A stretch of DNA of 64,000 nucleotides from CAWDPQ01 sp963804245 (lineage in GTDB: Bacteria; Acidobacteriota; Vicinamibacteria; Vicinamibacterales; 2-12-FULL-66-21): the NCBI GenBank assembly GCA_963804245.1, contig CAWDPQ010000016.1, positions 124,001 to 188,000 on the forward strand, in the 5' to 3' direction. This document shows, piece after piece, positions 25,338 through 33,592 of this stretch. Made by a program: the position numbers and the translations under genes. Within the stretch, counting starts at the first letter, position 1. Every line of letters starts with the position of its first letter. The notes under the pieces were generated by a model. That model did no database searches. It was not told where the DNA came from and saw nothing but the letters and a program-made list of their open reading frames with translations.

Positions 25338-25992
25338 GGAAGGGATTCGTCTTTCGCTCCCGTCCGATCGTCGTCGACTCGCCGTGGCCGGAATAGACCG
25401 GTGTCTCGTCAGGAAACGTGAAGAGAACCTCCCGGATCGACCGCAGCAAGGTTGCCGTATCTCCGCCCGGTAGATCGGTTCGCCCGATACTTCCCGCGAA
25501 CAAGGTGTCGCCGACGAACAGCGCCCGTGACTGCTCCGCTTCCTTTCCGACCGCCAGGCACACGCCGCCCGGCGAGTGTCCTGGAGTGTGCGACACCCAC
25601 ACGCCGTAATGCCCGAAGCGCCACGGGCCGGCGCCCTCGTAAAAGAAGTCGATTGGCGGCTGCGGCTCGACCGGCAGGCCGAAGGCGGCGCCCTGCTGAA
25701 CGACAGCGCGATAGAGGAATTCGTCGTCGCGGTGCAGGCCGACCGGCACGCCCAGTGCCTGCTTCACGCGGCCGACGCCGGTGACGTGATCGAAATGCGC
25801 GTGCGTGAGCAGGATGTAGCGAATCGACAGCGCGTGACGCCGAACGGCGTCGAGCAGCTGTTCGACTTCGTCGCCGGGATCGATGAGCACGCCTTCGCGC
25901 GTCTCCTCGCAACCGATGACGTATCCGTTTTTGGCGATGGGGGGGACGGCGGCGGTTTCCAGAATCATCGTGTGAGCCTGTTCGAGTCCCAT
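25315..25992 (-). CDS. MBL-fold hydrolase, glyoxalase II/YcbL-like
   Basis: 225 aa from ATG 25992 (MGLEQAHTMILETAAVPPIAKNGYVI); the longer frame to 26115 covers the next gene's promoter. Metal motif LTHAHFDHVTG, then VSHTPGHSPGGVCL, FVGDTLFAGSIGRTDLPGG and YSGHGESTTIGRE. This is the short YcbL-type glyoxalase II relative. It hydrolyses thioesters such as S-lactoylglutathione-like compounds in the cytoplasm. Confidence 0.87.
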   Translation of the reverse strand: MGLEQAHTMILETAAVPPIAKNGYVIGCEETREGVLIDPGDEVEQLLDAVRRHALSIRYILLTHAHFDHVTGVGRVKQALGVPVGLHRDDEFLYRAVVQQGAAFGLPVEPQPPIDFFYEGAGPWRFGHYGVWVSHTPGHSPGGVCLAVGKEAEQSRALFVGDTLFAGSIGRTDLPGGDTATLLRSIREVLFTFPDETPVYSGHGESTTIGRERKTNPFLNSAWSS

Positions 25993-26021
25993 TTTCGCAT
26001 TACTCGACAGGAGCAACCTGC

Positions 26022-26748
26022 ATGGCCAATGAACCTCGGGAAACGCGCGTTCACGGCAGCTTCCTGGCGGCCAGTGAGAAGAAAGTCCTGATTTGGATCG
26101 CCGAGCGTCTGCCACGGTGGGTCAACTCGGATCACCTGACGTCGCTCGGAGCGGTTGCCCTCGCGGCCGCGGGCATCTGCTACTGGATGGGCCGGCAGTT
26201 TCCAGCAGCCCTCGTCGCCGTCGTCATTCTGCTCGCCGTCAACTGGTTCGGTGACAGTCTCGATGGAACCCTGGCCCGTGTGCGTCATCAGGAGAGGCCG
26301 CGTTACGGCTTCTACGTGGACCACGTGCTCGATGCGCTGGGCATCCTTTTCCTGATGGCTGGATTGATGGCCGGGGGTTACATGAGCCTTGCCGTCGGCG
26401 CCGGGTTCCTGATTGCTTACTACCTGCTGACGATTGAGATCGCACTGGCCACGCACGCGCTCGGAACCTTCCGCCTGTCGGTACTGGAAGATGGGTCCAA
26501 CGGAGCTGCGCATCCTTCTGGCTGTCGGCACGCTGGTCCTGTTGCGGAGCGATTCGGTCGTCATCGCCGGCCATCGCTGGCTGCTCTTCGATGTCGGCTG
26601 CGCCGTCGCCACCGTCGGCCTCGCCGTGACTTTCATTACCGCGTCGATCGCCAATGCGAGGGAGCTGTACCGGAGGGAACCGATGCCGAGGTCGGATCTT
26701 TCTCTTCGCCGTCAACTCGCAACCTCGTCACCGGCTTCAGCGACCTGA
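26022..26748 (+). pseudogene. CDP-alcohol phosphatidyltransferase, single-base frameshift near 26480
   Basis: The N-terminal part has the family active site in the form DSLDGTLARVRHQERPRYGFYVDHVLD (D-G-x2-AR-x8-G-x3-D-x3-D) with several membrane helices. After LGTFRLS the frame is lost. Removing one G of the GG at about 26480-26481 gives FRLSYWKMGPTELRILLAVG, then two more membrane helices (LLFDVGCAVATVGLAVTF) and a stop at 26746-26748. So this is one integral-membrane enzyme gene with an inserted base. It would join a CDP-activated lipid to an alcohol; substrate not known. Confidence 0.75.
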
Positions 26749-26838
26749 CGACAACGGACCAGGAGACAAGGAGAATCTCTTTATCTCCTGTCGATCTTGG
26801 CAAGCGGCTGTCGTTGAAACTCGTAATATCATCTCGCT

Positions 26839-27204
26839 ATGGTCCTCGTCGCAGTTGACGATCTGCTCTTCAGCTCAAAAATCCGCACCGTGGCCAAGCA
26901 GGCGGGCGTGGACATCACGTTCGCTCGGACGCCTACGGACATTCTCGAACGCGCCAGGTCGGACCGGCCATCGCTCATCATCTTCGACCTCAACTGCGGT
27001 AAGACCGACCCGGTTGCCACGATTGCGACTTTGAAGGGCGACCCGGGACTGGCAACCATTCCGACGCTCGCATTCGCATCGCACGTCCATACCGACCTGA
27101 TCCACGCCGCCCGGAATGCTGGAGCGGAACAGGTTCTGGCCCGATCGGCGTTCGCCGGAAATCTCGCGGACATCCTGTTGTCGACAAGGACCGCTTCCTC
27201 CTGA
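26839..27204 (+). CDS. Stand-alone receiver-like domain protein
   Basis: 121 aa with a CheY-like pattern: VLVAVDDLLFSSKIR gives an acidic pair, SLIIFDLNCGKTDP the central phosphoacceptor-type Asp, and PTLAFASHVHTDL the fourth strand. The usual Lys on strand five is replaced (EQVLARSAF), so phosphorylation may be lost. Start at ATG 26839, 6 nt after TATCAT. Its stop overlaps the next gene's presumed CTG start (CTGA). Confidence 0.75.
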   Translation: MVLVAVDDLLFSSKIRTVAKQAGVDITFARTPTDILERARSDRPSLIIFDLNCGKTDPVATIATLKGDPGLATIPTLAFASHVHTDLIHAARNAGAEQVLARSAFAGNLADILLSTRTASS

Positions 27205-28154
27205 TCACCGTCGAAGACATCTCGGCTGCGGCACGCCGGATCGAAGGACGGGTGCTGCGTACGCCGTTGCGGCGATCCGAGTGGCTGTCACGTTCGAGCG
27301 GCAAGGATGTGTATCTCAAGCTCGAAACACTTCAGCCCACTTTTTCCTACAAGATCCGCGCCGCCTGGAACGTCGTGCTCGCACTCGCCGAGCGACAGCA
27401 GTCGCCTGCACTCGTGACTGCTTCCGCCGGTAATCACGGCCGCGCGCTCGCGCACACGGCAAAGGCTGCCGGCATGACCCTGCGGGTCTACGTCCCGGCC
27501 GGCGCGCCGTCGGTGAAGATTGACGCGATCCGCGCGCTTGGAGTGGACGTCAGGACGAGCCGCGATTACGACACTGCCGAGAAAGAGGCCAAGGACGATG
27601 CGCGGCAGAATGGGACCGTGTACGTCTCTCCCTATTCCCACCCGGATGTGATTGCAGGAGCAGGAACCATCGGATTGGAGATTCTTGAAGATCTTCCACG
27701 CGTCGATCTGATTGTCGTTCCGGTTGGCGGCGGGGGATTGATCAGTGGCATCGCCATCGCCGCTCAGGCGAGTCGAACGGTGACCGTGGCCGGGGTCGAG
27801 GCGGAAGCCTCGTCTCCGTTTGCTCACGGACTCGCCGCCGGACACGTCGTCCCGATCACCGTCATGCCGACCCTTGCCGATGGTCTGGCCGGCAATCTCG
27901 ATCCGGAGACGATGACGTTCGACATCGTTCGGCGTTTCGTCGGAGAGATGGCAACCGCCCCCGAAGATGACATTCGAGCGGCAATGCGTGCGATTGCCAT
28001 CGAGGAGCGGCTGATTGTCGAAGGGGCCGCCGCGACTGCCGTCGCCGCGGTCCACGCCGGACGTGTAGGAGCGAAGGAGCCTCGGCCTCAGACAGTGGCA
28101 GTCGTGCTGTCGGGTGCGAACGTCGACGCGGATAAGCTCCGCGCGATTATCTGA
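27201..28154 (+). CDS. PLP-dependent threonine dehydratase-like enzyme
   Basis: 317 aa if it starts at CTG 27201 (LITVEDISAAARRIEGRVLRTPL), which matches the family's N-terminus; the first standard start, GTG 27252, would cut off helix one. AAGGA lies 10 nt upstream of the CTG, and CTGA overlaps the previous stop. PLP Lys is in TFSYKIRAAWN, the phosphate loop is PVGGGGLISG and the ring Ser is in LSGANVD. Related to IlvA/TdcB and serine racemase; no C-terminal ACT domain, so catabolic type. Its 3' end overlaps the convergent kinase gene by 8 nt. Confidence 0.85.
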   Translation: MITVEDISAAARRIEGRVLRTPLRRSEWLSRSSGKDVYLKLETLQPTFSYKIRAAWNVVLALAERQQSPALVTASAGNHGRALAHTAKAAGMTLRVYVPAGAPSVKIDAIRALGVDVRTSRDYDTAEKEAKDDARQNGTVYVSPYSHPDVIAGAGTIGLEILEDLPRVDLIVVPVGGGGLISGIAIAAQASRTVTVAGVEAEASSPFAHGLAAGHVVPITVMPTLADGLAGNLDPETMTFDIVRRFVGEMATAPEDDIRAAMRAIAIEERLIVEGAAATAVAAVHAGRVGAKEPRPQTVAVVLSGANVDADKLRAII

Positions 28155-29130
28155 GCCACAGCCAGGCGACGATTCCCAGCACGCCAACGACAGCCAGCAC
28201 AGCCCACCAGCGGCCCGTGCCGTCACCGTCGTCGTCCAGCGGAATCAGATCCGAATGGACTGAATCCCCGGCACGGACATCGAGCATCGCCGCAATGCTC
28301 CGCAGCTCGGCAGCAAACGAGACGGCGCTCTGCTGTCGCGAGTCGACATCTTTGGCGAGTGCGCGCCCGAGCGTCGTGTCGAGCTCCTTCGGCAGCTCCA
28401 CGGCGACACCGGTGGGCGGCGTTGGCACTCGAGCGGTGACGTTGATCACCGTCTCGGCGGCGGTGGTGCCGGCGAACGGTGTGCGACCCGTCAACATCTC
28501 GTAGACGATGACTCCCAGCGAGAACAAATCGGTGCGGGAATCGACTTCTCCGCCGATGGTCTGCTCGGGTGACATGTAAGCAGCAATCGCCGCTCCGTCC
28601 GTGCCCCGCATCGGGGATTTGGCGATCTGCGAGCGTGCCGCGCCGCCGCGCGTCCACCCCGCCATTCCGATGTCGAGCAGCTTGGAGCTCCCCTTGCCGG
28701 TGATGACGATGTTCTCGGGACGCAGGTCAGCGTGTAGAACATCGTGCGAGTGCGCTTCGGCCAGGGCATCGGCGATTTGAACGCCGATCTCCAACGCCTG
28801 CCTCGGGTGCATAGCGCGTCCAGCCATGTGCTGGCGCAGGTTCTGTCCGGGTGTGAACTCGTACGCCAGGTACCAGCGGCCTTCATCCTCACCCACGTCG
28901 AACAACGTGGCGATGTTGGGATGGGACAAGGCGGCAGCGGCGCTGGCGTCGGCGACAAAGCGCTCACGCCGCGTGGGTTTCTCGAGAAAGCCGCCAGGCA
29001 GCAGCTTCAGGGCAACCGTGCGACCGACTTTCGTGTCGCGGGCACGGAAAACTTCGCCAAGTCCTCCCTCGCCGAGAAGCTCGAGAAGGCGGTAGTGCGC
29101 GATCGTCGCGTCCGTCGTGAGATCGGGCAT
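28147..29130 (-). CDS. Membrane-anchored Ser/Thr protein kinase with variant catalytic motifs
   Basis: 327 aa from ATG 29130 (MPDLTTDATIAHYRLLELLGEGGLG). Gly-rich loop LGEGGLGEVF, Lys in VALKLLP, and activation-segment SPEQ are normal. The catalytic loop reads VLHADLRPENI (HAD rather than HRD) and the metal motif reads LLDIGMAG (DIG rather than DFG). The catalytic Asp and Asn are kept, so activity is possible. C-terminal WWAVLAVVGVLGIVAWLWL is one membrane helix with almost nothing after it, so there is no external sensor domain. GCTATAATC lies 15 nt upstream of the ATG. Confidence 0.85.
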   Translation of the reverse strand: MPDLTTDATIAHYRLLELLGEGGLGEVFRARDTKVGRTVALKLLPGGFLEKPTRRERFVADASAAAALSHPNIATLFDVGEDEGRWYLAYEFTPGQNLRQHMAGRAMHPRQALEIGVQIADALAEAHSHDVLHADLRPENIVITGKGSSKLLDIGMAGWTRGGAARSQIAKSPMRGTDGAAIAAYMSPEQTIGGEVDSRTDLFSLGVIVYEMLTGRTPFAGTTAAETVINVTARVPTPPTGVAVELPKELDTTLGRALAKDVDSRQQSAVSFAAELRSIAAMLDVRAGDSVHSDLIPLDDDGDGTGRWWAVLAVVGVLGIVAWLWLR

Positions 29131-29145
29131 GGCCTGCTGCGCGCG

Positions 29146-29151
29146 ATTATA
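29146..29151 (-). promoter_or_regulatory. -10 box TATAAT of the kinase gene
   Basis: GCTATAATC on the minus strand, 15 nt before the kinase ATG. Confidence 0.5.
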
Positions 29152-29184
29152 GCTGCCCACCGGAATGGCGAGCGCGTGGCAAAC

Positions 29185-29910
29185 TCATCCGCGCGCGGGC
29201 GGCCTCGACGGCCGCAACTCGACGCGGCTCGGCAGGCTGCGCGCCGGGTGGGCAAGGAGATCCATGACGGTCTGCGCGACATCCTCGGGAGCCAGTTTCC
29301 AGTCCGAACCCTCGTGTCCCCCCCGACCGGTGAATCCCGTGGCCACCGATCCCGGCATGACGTACGACACGCGGATGTTGTCGTGTCGGACCTCCTGCAT
29401 CAATGCTTCGCTGAATGCGTTCAGCCCGGCCTTCGAGGCGCAGTACGCCGCCCCGCCCGTAAACGCGTTCTTTCCTGCCAGGCTGCTGATATTGACGATC
29501 CAGCCGCCGCCGCGCGTGCGCAGATGCGGAATCGCGGCGTGTGAGCAGTAGAAGACACCGCTGAGGTTCGTTTCGATCACCTGACGCCATTGAGCCGGCG
29601 TCATGTCAGCAACGGATGCGAACACGCCAACTCCTGCGTTGTTGATGAGCACATCCAGACCGCCGAATTTGCCAGCGGTCTCGTCAACCGCTCGCATGGC
29701 GTCACGCTCGTTCTGCACGTCGGCGTGCAGCACGATTGTCTGACCGCCGAGCTGTCCACGCGCCAACTCGAGTGCAGAGGGATCGCGCCCGGTAATCGCC
29801 ACGGATGCGCCCGCATCAACCAGGGCGCGCGCGATCGCGAAGCCGATCCCGCGCGACCCGCCGGTCACGAGCGCCACACGGCGTGCATCTGGTGGAGACG
29901 ATGAAGTCAT
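29185..29910 (-). CDS. Short-chain dehydrogenase/reductase
   Basis: 241 aa from ATG 29910 (MTSSSPPDARRVALVTGGSRGIGFA). Cofactor motif TGGSRGIG, NNAG at about residue 90, catalytic Ser in NISSLAG and Tyr/Lys in YCASK. R/D pattern after strand two (ITGRDP) suggests NADP(H). Classical SDR of 3-oxoacyl-ACP reductase type; substrate unknown. The start codon overlaps that of the divergent dehydrogenase-like gene frame. A TATTCT box sits 6 nt upstream. Confidence 0.85.
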   Translation of the reverse strand: MTSSSPPDARRVALVTGGSRGIGFAIARALVDAGASVAITGRDPSALELARGQLGGQTIVLHADVQNERDAMRAVDETAGKFGGLDVLINNAGVGVFASVADMTPAQWRQVIETNLSGVFYCSHAAIPHLRTRGGGWIVNISSLAGKNAFTGGAAYCASKAGLNAFSEALMQEVRHDNIRVSYVMPGSVATGFTGRGGHEGSDWKLAPEDVAQTVMDLLAHPARSLPSRVELRPSRPPARG

Positions 29911-29915
29911 GCCAG

Positions 29916-29922
29916 TAGAATA
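29916..29922. promoter_or_regulatory. Overlapping divergent -10 boxes (TAGAAT plus, TATTCT minus)
   Basis: The same 7 bp read as TAGAAT on the plus strand (8 nt before GTG 29930) and TATTCT on the minus strand (6 nt before ATG 29910). The two polymerases could not occupy it at the same time. Confidence 0.45.
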
Positions 29923-29929
29923 CCGCCAC

Positions 29930-30796
29930 GTGGCGTTCGTAGCGGTGATTGGAGCAGGTCCCATCGGCGGCGCGCTCGCGCAGAAGCTGGCGCTGCGCGA
30001 CCGTATCGGTGAAGTACGCCTCATCGATCCGCACCCCGGGATCGCGCAGGGGAAAGCGCTGGATATTCTCCAGTCGTCCCCGGTGGAAGCATTCAGCACT
30101 CGGCTCGTTGCCGCACAGTCCCTGCACAGTGCGGCAGGAGCGAGCGCGATCGTCCTCGCGGACTCCGGCGCAACCGGCGCGGAGCACGCCCACGAACCGG
30201 GGTTCGCGCTGCTGCGACAGATTGCGGCCTTCGAGCGATCCGCGCCCATCGTGTTTGCTGGGGCCGAGCAGCGGACGCTGATGGCGCTGGCGGTTGCCGA
30301 GCTGTCCATCGGCCGCTCTCGTGTGCTCGGAACATCTCCCGCCGCGCTCGAGTCGGCGCTGCGGACGCTGACCGGCCTTGCCCTCGATACGTCGGGTGTC
30401 GAAGTCCAACTCCGCCTTGTCGGAGCCCCGCCAGACGGGGTGGTGGTGGGATGGGAGGAAGCGACAGCCTCAGCGCTGCCTTTGCGCACTCAGCTGCCGC
30501 CTCACAGGATCCGTGCGCTCAACGACCGCATTCCGAAGCTCTGGCCGCCCGGTCCGCTCGCGCTGGCGTCCGCCGCTGCCCGCGCCGTCGAAGCCATTGT
30601 CAATGGCAGCCGCAGGGCGCTCACGTGCTTTGTCTCGCTCGACGCCGGTCCGACACGCAATGCGGTGGCCGCCATGCCGACCGAGCTCGGCACGCGTGGA
30701 GTCGCCCGGATTCTCGAGCCTGCTCTCTCCCGGCTCGAGCGCACGCAAATGGAGACAGCTATCGAGCGCTTAGCGGTTCGGGGTTCTCAGTCCTAG
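29930..30796 (+). CDS. Malate/lactate dehydrogenase-like protein, probably degenerate
   Basis: 288 aa from GTG 29930 (AFVAVIGAGPIGGALAQKLALRD); an ATG at 29909 is possible but lies upstream of the -10 box. NAD motif GAGPIGG and LIDPHPGIAQGKALDIL are clear MDH marks. In the catalytic half the usual GGHG..., with the proton-relay His, aligns with VVVGWEEATASALPL, and the substrate-binding Arg motifs are not visible. So it has the fold but probably not the standard reaction. It may be a pseudo-enzyme or use another substrate. Confidence 0.65.
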   Translation: MAFVAVIGAGPIGGALAQKLALRDRIGEVRLIDPHPGIAQGKALDILQSSPVEAFSTRLVAAQSLHSAAGASAIVLADSGATGAEHAHEPGFALLRQIAAFERSAPIVFAGAEQRTLMALAVAELSIGRSRVLGTSPAALESALRTLTGLALDTSGVEVQLRLVGAPPDGVVVGWEEATASALPLRTQLPPHRIRALNDRIPKLWPPGPLALASAAARAVEAIVNGSRRALTCFVSLDAGPTRNAVAAMPTELGTRGVARILEPALSRLERTQMETAIERLAVRGSQS

Positions 30797-30839
30797 GATG
30801 GGTCGCGGCGCACGGTTCGCAGCATGGCGAACCGTGCGT

Positions 30840-31463
30840 CTAGTTTACGGTTCGCTCTCTGTCGTGCAGCCCGAGCCCGCCGGCGAAATCGGTCAGGTGC
30901 TCACGAAGAATCAGCCGTCCGCGGTGGAGCCGCGACTTGAGCGTCTGAGTCTTCACGTGCAGGATTGTGCTCGCCTCTTCCGTCGACAAACCCTGGATAT
31001 CGCGCAAGATCACCGGAACACGATAGACCTCGGGCAGATGCGTGAGCGCCTCGAGCAATTGCTCGCGCATTTCCCGCTGCAGCACACGATCGTCTGCCAG
31101 CGACGACCAGTCAGCCGGTTCCGCCGGTGGGCGTGGCGGCATGTTCGCCACCGTCGAATCCTGCCGCGGCTGTTCCGCGGCTCGCGCCTGACGCCCTGTC
31201 CGCAGACGCGACATGGCCGTATTGAAGGTAATACGGTAAATCCACGACGATAACGCGGCATCGCCGCGGAAGGCGTCTATCTTGCGGAACACCTTCAGAA
31301 GCACGTCCTGTGTTACTTCTTCCGCATCTTCCCAGTTCTTCATGTAGCGAAACGCGAGCTGGTGGATGCGCTGGCCGTAGGTGGCAGCCAAATCCGCTAC
31401 GGCCGAGGGATCTCCCGCCTGCATGCGGCCGATGAGCTCCCGTTCCACTCCTGCCTGACGCAT
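30840..31463 (-). CDS. ECF-family RNA polymerase sigma factor
   Basis: 207 aa. Region 2: LAFRYMKNWEDAEEVTQDVLLKVFRKIDAFRGDAALSSWIYRITFN (about 37-85). Region 4: LPEVYRVPVILRDIQGLSTEEASTILHVKTQTLKSRLHRGR. The linker (about 95-125) is long and Pro-rich. The GGAGGAACCC before ATG 31463 is a strong ribosome site. There is no anti-sigma gene next to it. Upstream, GGAATAA on the minus strand (31512-31506) resembles an ECF -35 element, so it may regulate itself. Confidence 0.9.
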   Translation of the reverse strand: MRQAGVERELIGRMQAGDPSAVADLAATYGQRIHQLAFRYMKNWEDAEEVTQDVLLKVFRKIDAFRGDAALSSWIYRITFNTAMSRLRTGRQARAAEQPRQDSTVANMPPRPPAEPADWSSLADDRVLQREMREQLLEALTHLPEVYRVPVILRDIQGLSTEEASTILHVKTQTLKSRLHRGRLILREHLTDFAGGLGLHDRERTVN

Positions 31464-31505
31464 TGGGTTCCTCCGTACACCGACAGAACACCGGAGGCAC
31501 AGGTG

Positions 31506-31512
31506 TTATTCC
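31506..31512 (-). promoter_or_regulatory. Possible ECF-type -35 element upstream of the sigma gene
   Basis: GGAATAA on the minus strand about 43 nt before the ATG resembles the GGAAT-type -35 of ECF sigma factors; no confident -10 is visible. Confidence 0.25.
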
Positions 31513-31560
31513 GCTTCGGCAAGCAAGGCCTAGGCCTAGATTATTGAGGAGTTTACAGGC

Positions 31561-32226
31561 TCAGCCGAGGATGGCTGAGACTGGTTGGCGCGCGAAAACC
31601 GCCACGAAGGCATCGGACACCGCCTGTTCCGCAGACGCCATCTCGACCGTTCGTCCCAACACTCGTTGCAGAGACGTTACACCGCGGTCCCGAATCCCAC
31701 ACGGGACGATCAAATCGAAGTGAGAGAGGTCGGTGTTCACGTTGAGCGCAAAGCCGTGGCTGGTGATCCACCTGGATATGCGGACCCCGATTGCGGCGAT
31801 CTTGTCCGATCCGACCCAGACACCGGTCAGGCCCGGTGCGCGAGACGCCTCGACGCCCAATGCCGCCACTGCGCGAATCAGCACTTCTTCGAGATCGCGA
31901 ACGTAGCGGTGAACATCGCAGCGATCGGGTTTCAAGTCGATGATCGGATAGCCGACGAGCTGACCGGGACCGTGAAACGTGACGTCGCCGCCGCGGCCGC
32001 TTTCCACCACTTCCACGCCGCGCGCGACCAGCAATTCGCTGCTGCCCAGCACATGCGATCGATCCTTGCGCGCCTTGACGCCGAGTGTGATGACCGGTGG
32101 ATGCTGGAGGAGTAACAGTTGGTCGGGAATGAGGCTAACTTTCCGCTCGGCGACGAGCTTCTCCTGCAGCTCGAGACCGTCCGCGTAGGAGAGAAGACCC
32201 GGGCGCCGGATTTCGATTACATCCAT
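31561..32226 (-). CDS. lipB: Lipoyl(octanoyl) transferase LipB
   Basis: 221 aa from ATG 32226 (MDVIEIRRPGLLSYADGLELQ). RGGDVTFHGPGQLVGYPI, then KIAAIGVRISRWITSHGFALNV with the catalytic Lys, and LIVPCGI with the thioester-forming Cys: a complete LipB. It moves octanoyl from ACP to lipoyl domains, here probably of the E2 encoded just upstream; its start overlaps the E2 gene end by 10 nt. Confidence 0.94.
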   Translation of the reverse strand: MDVIEIRRPGLLSYADGLELQEKLVAERKVSLIPDQLLLLQHPPVITLGVKARKDRSHVLGSSELLVARGVEVVESGRGGDVTFHGPGQLVGYPIIDLKPDRCDVHRYVRDLEEVLIRAVAALGVEASRAPGLTGVWVGSDKIAAIGVRISRWITSHGFALNVNTDLSHFDLIVPCGIRDRGVTSLQRVLGRTVEMASAEQAVSDAFVAVFARQPVSAILG

Positions 32227-33589
32227 CCTTCCTCGAAGTGTTCCAGCCGATCCTTCACGAACGACAGGAATCGTCCGGCATCGGCGCCATCGATCAGGCG
32301 ATGGTCGTAACCCAGCGTGACGTGACACATCCGTCTGATCGCTATCGCATCGTCGACGACGATGGCGCGCTTCTCGATGGCGCCGACGCCGAGGATGGCG
32401 ACCTGCGGCTGATTGATCAGCGGCAACCCGTAGAGGGCGCCGAAAATTCCGGGATTGGTGATGGTGAAGGTCCCCGCCTGAACGTCATCGGGGCTCAGTT
32501 TCTTCGTTCGCGCGCGCGCGGCGAGATCGTTGATCGCACGACTGAGTCCGAGCAGGTTCTTCTCGTCCGCATTGCGGATGACCGGCACGATGAGCCCGTG
32601 CTCGAGCGCCACGGCGATACCCAGGTTGATATCTTTCTTGTAGACGATGTTGTCGCCGTCGATCGACGCATTGACGGCGGGGAATTGACGCAGGGCGTCG
32701 ACGATCACCTTGGCGATGAATCCGGTGAACGTGAGCTTCGCTCCCGCCGCCTCGAACTGCGCCTTGTGCTTCTCGCGCAGCGCCGCCACACGCTCGAAGT
32801 TGACCTCGTACACCGAGTAGACGTGCGGCGACGTACGCGCGCTGAGCACCATGTGCTCGGCGATCTTCTTGCGCATCACGCTCATCGGCACGACCTGGAT
32901 GTTCTCACCGGGCTTGTAAACCGGGCCGGCCGGCGCGACCGGCGGTGCGGCGACCGGAGCCGCGGCGCCCGGCGCCGCGATTCCGCCGCCGGTGCCGGTT
33001 GGCTCGCTAGCGCCTTCGCCCGCGCCTCGTCTTCGGTCATGCCCGGCTGCTGGCTCGCACCGGATTCGATATAACCCAGAATGTCGCGCTTGGTCACCCG
33101 GCCGCTGATGCCAGTGCCCTTCACGAGCTTGATGTCGACGTTGTGCTCCCTGGCAATCCGGCGCACGAGCGGCGACGACTTCTGGCGCCGCAGCTCATCG
33201 CGTGAGTCTTCGTCGGTCCCGTCCGCGTCCTCTTCGTCCTCACTCTGAATAGTCTCGACAATAGGCTCGACGACGGTATCCTCGCGAAACTCCGCGAACA
33301 GCTCCGGACTCACCGGTTCGCTTACCGCCGACTTCGCTTCCGCAGCTTCGCCAGCATTGCCGATGACCGCGACAACGCTGTTGACGGGCACGGTCTCGCC
33401 TTCCTTGACCCGGATATCCGAGAGGACGCCGGCCGCCGGCGACGGGATTTCCGCATCCACTTTGTCGGTCGAGATCTCGAAGAGCGGCTCGTCGCGATCG
33501 ACCTGGTCTCCGAGCTTCTTGATCCAGCGGACGACGGTTCCCTCGGCGATCGATTCGCCCATCTGCGGCATGACAACGTTGGTGGGCAT
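32217..33589 (-). pseudogene. 2-oxoacid dehydrogenase E2 (dihydrolipoyl acyltransferase), frameshift near 32985-33010
   Basis: N-terminal lipoyl domain with EISTDKVDAEIPSPAAG (lipoyl Lys), an acidic linker, then a peripheral-subunit-binding domain SSPLVRRIAREHNVDIKLVKGTGISGRVTKRDI. In the Ala/Pro linker that follows, the frame is lost; one missing base restores TGTGGGIAAPGAAAPVAAPP, then GENIQVVPMSVMRKKIAEHM and the whole acyltransferase domain with GYDHRLIDGADAG (catalytic His). So a normal E2 of about 457 aa broken by a 1-nt deletion. It lies in E1 alpha-E1 beta-E2-lipB order, all minus strand. Confidence 0.85.
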
Positions 33590-33592
33590 GTC

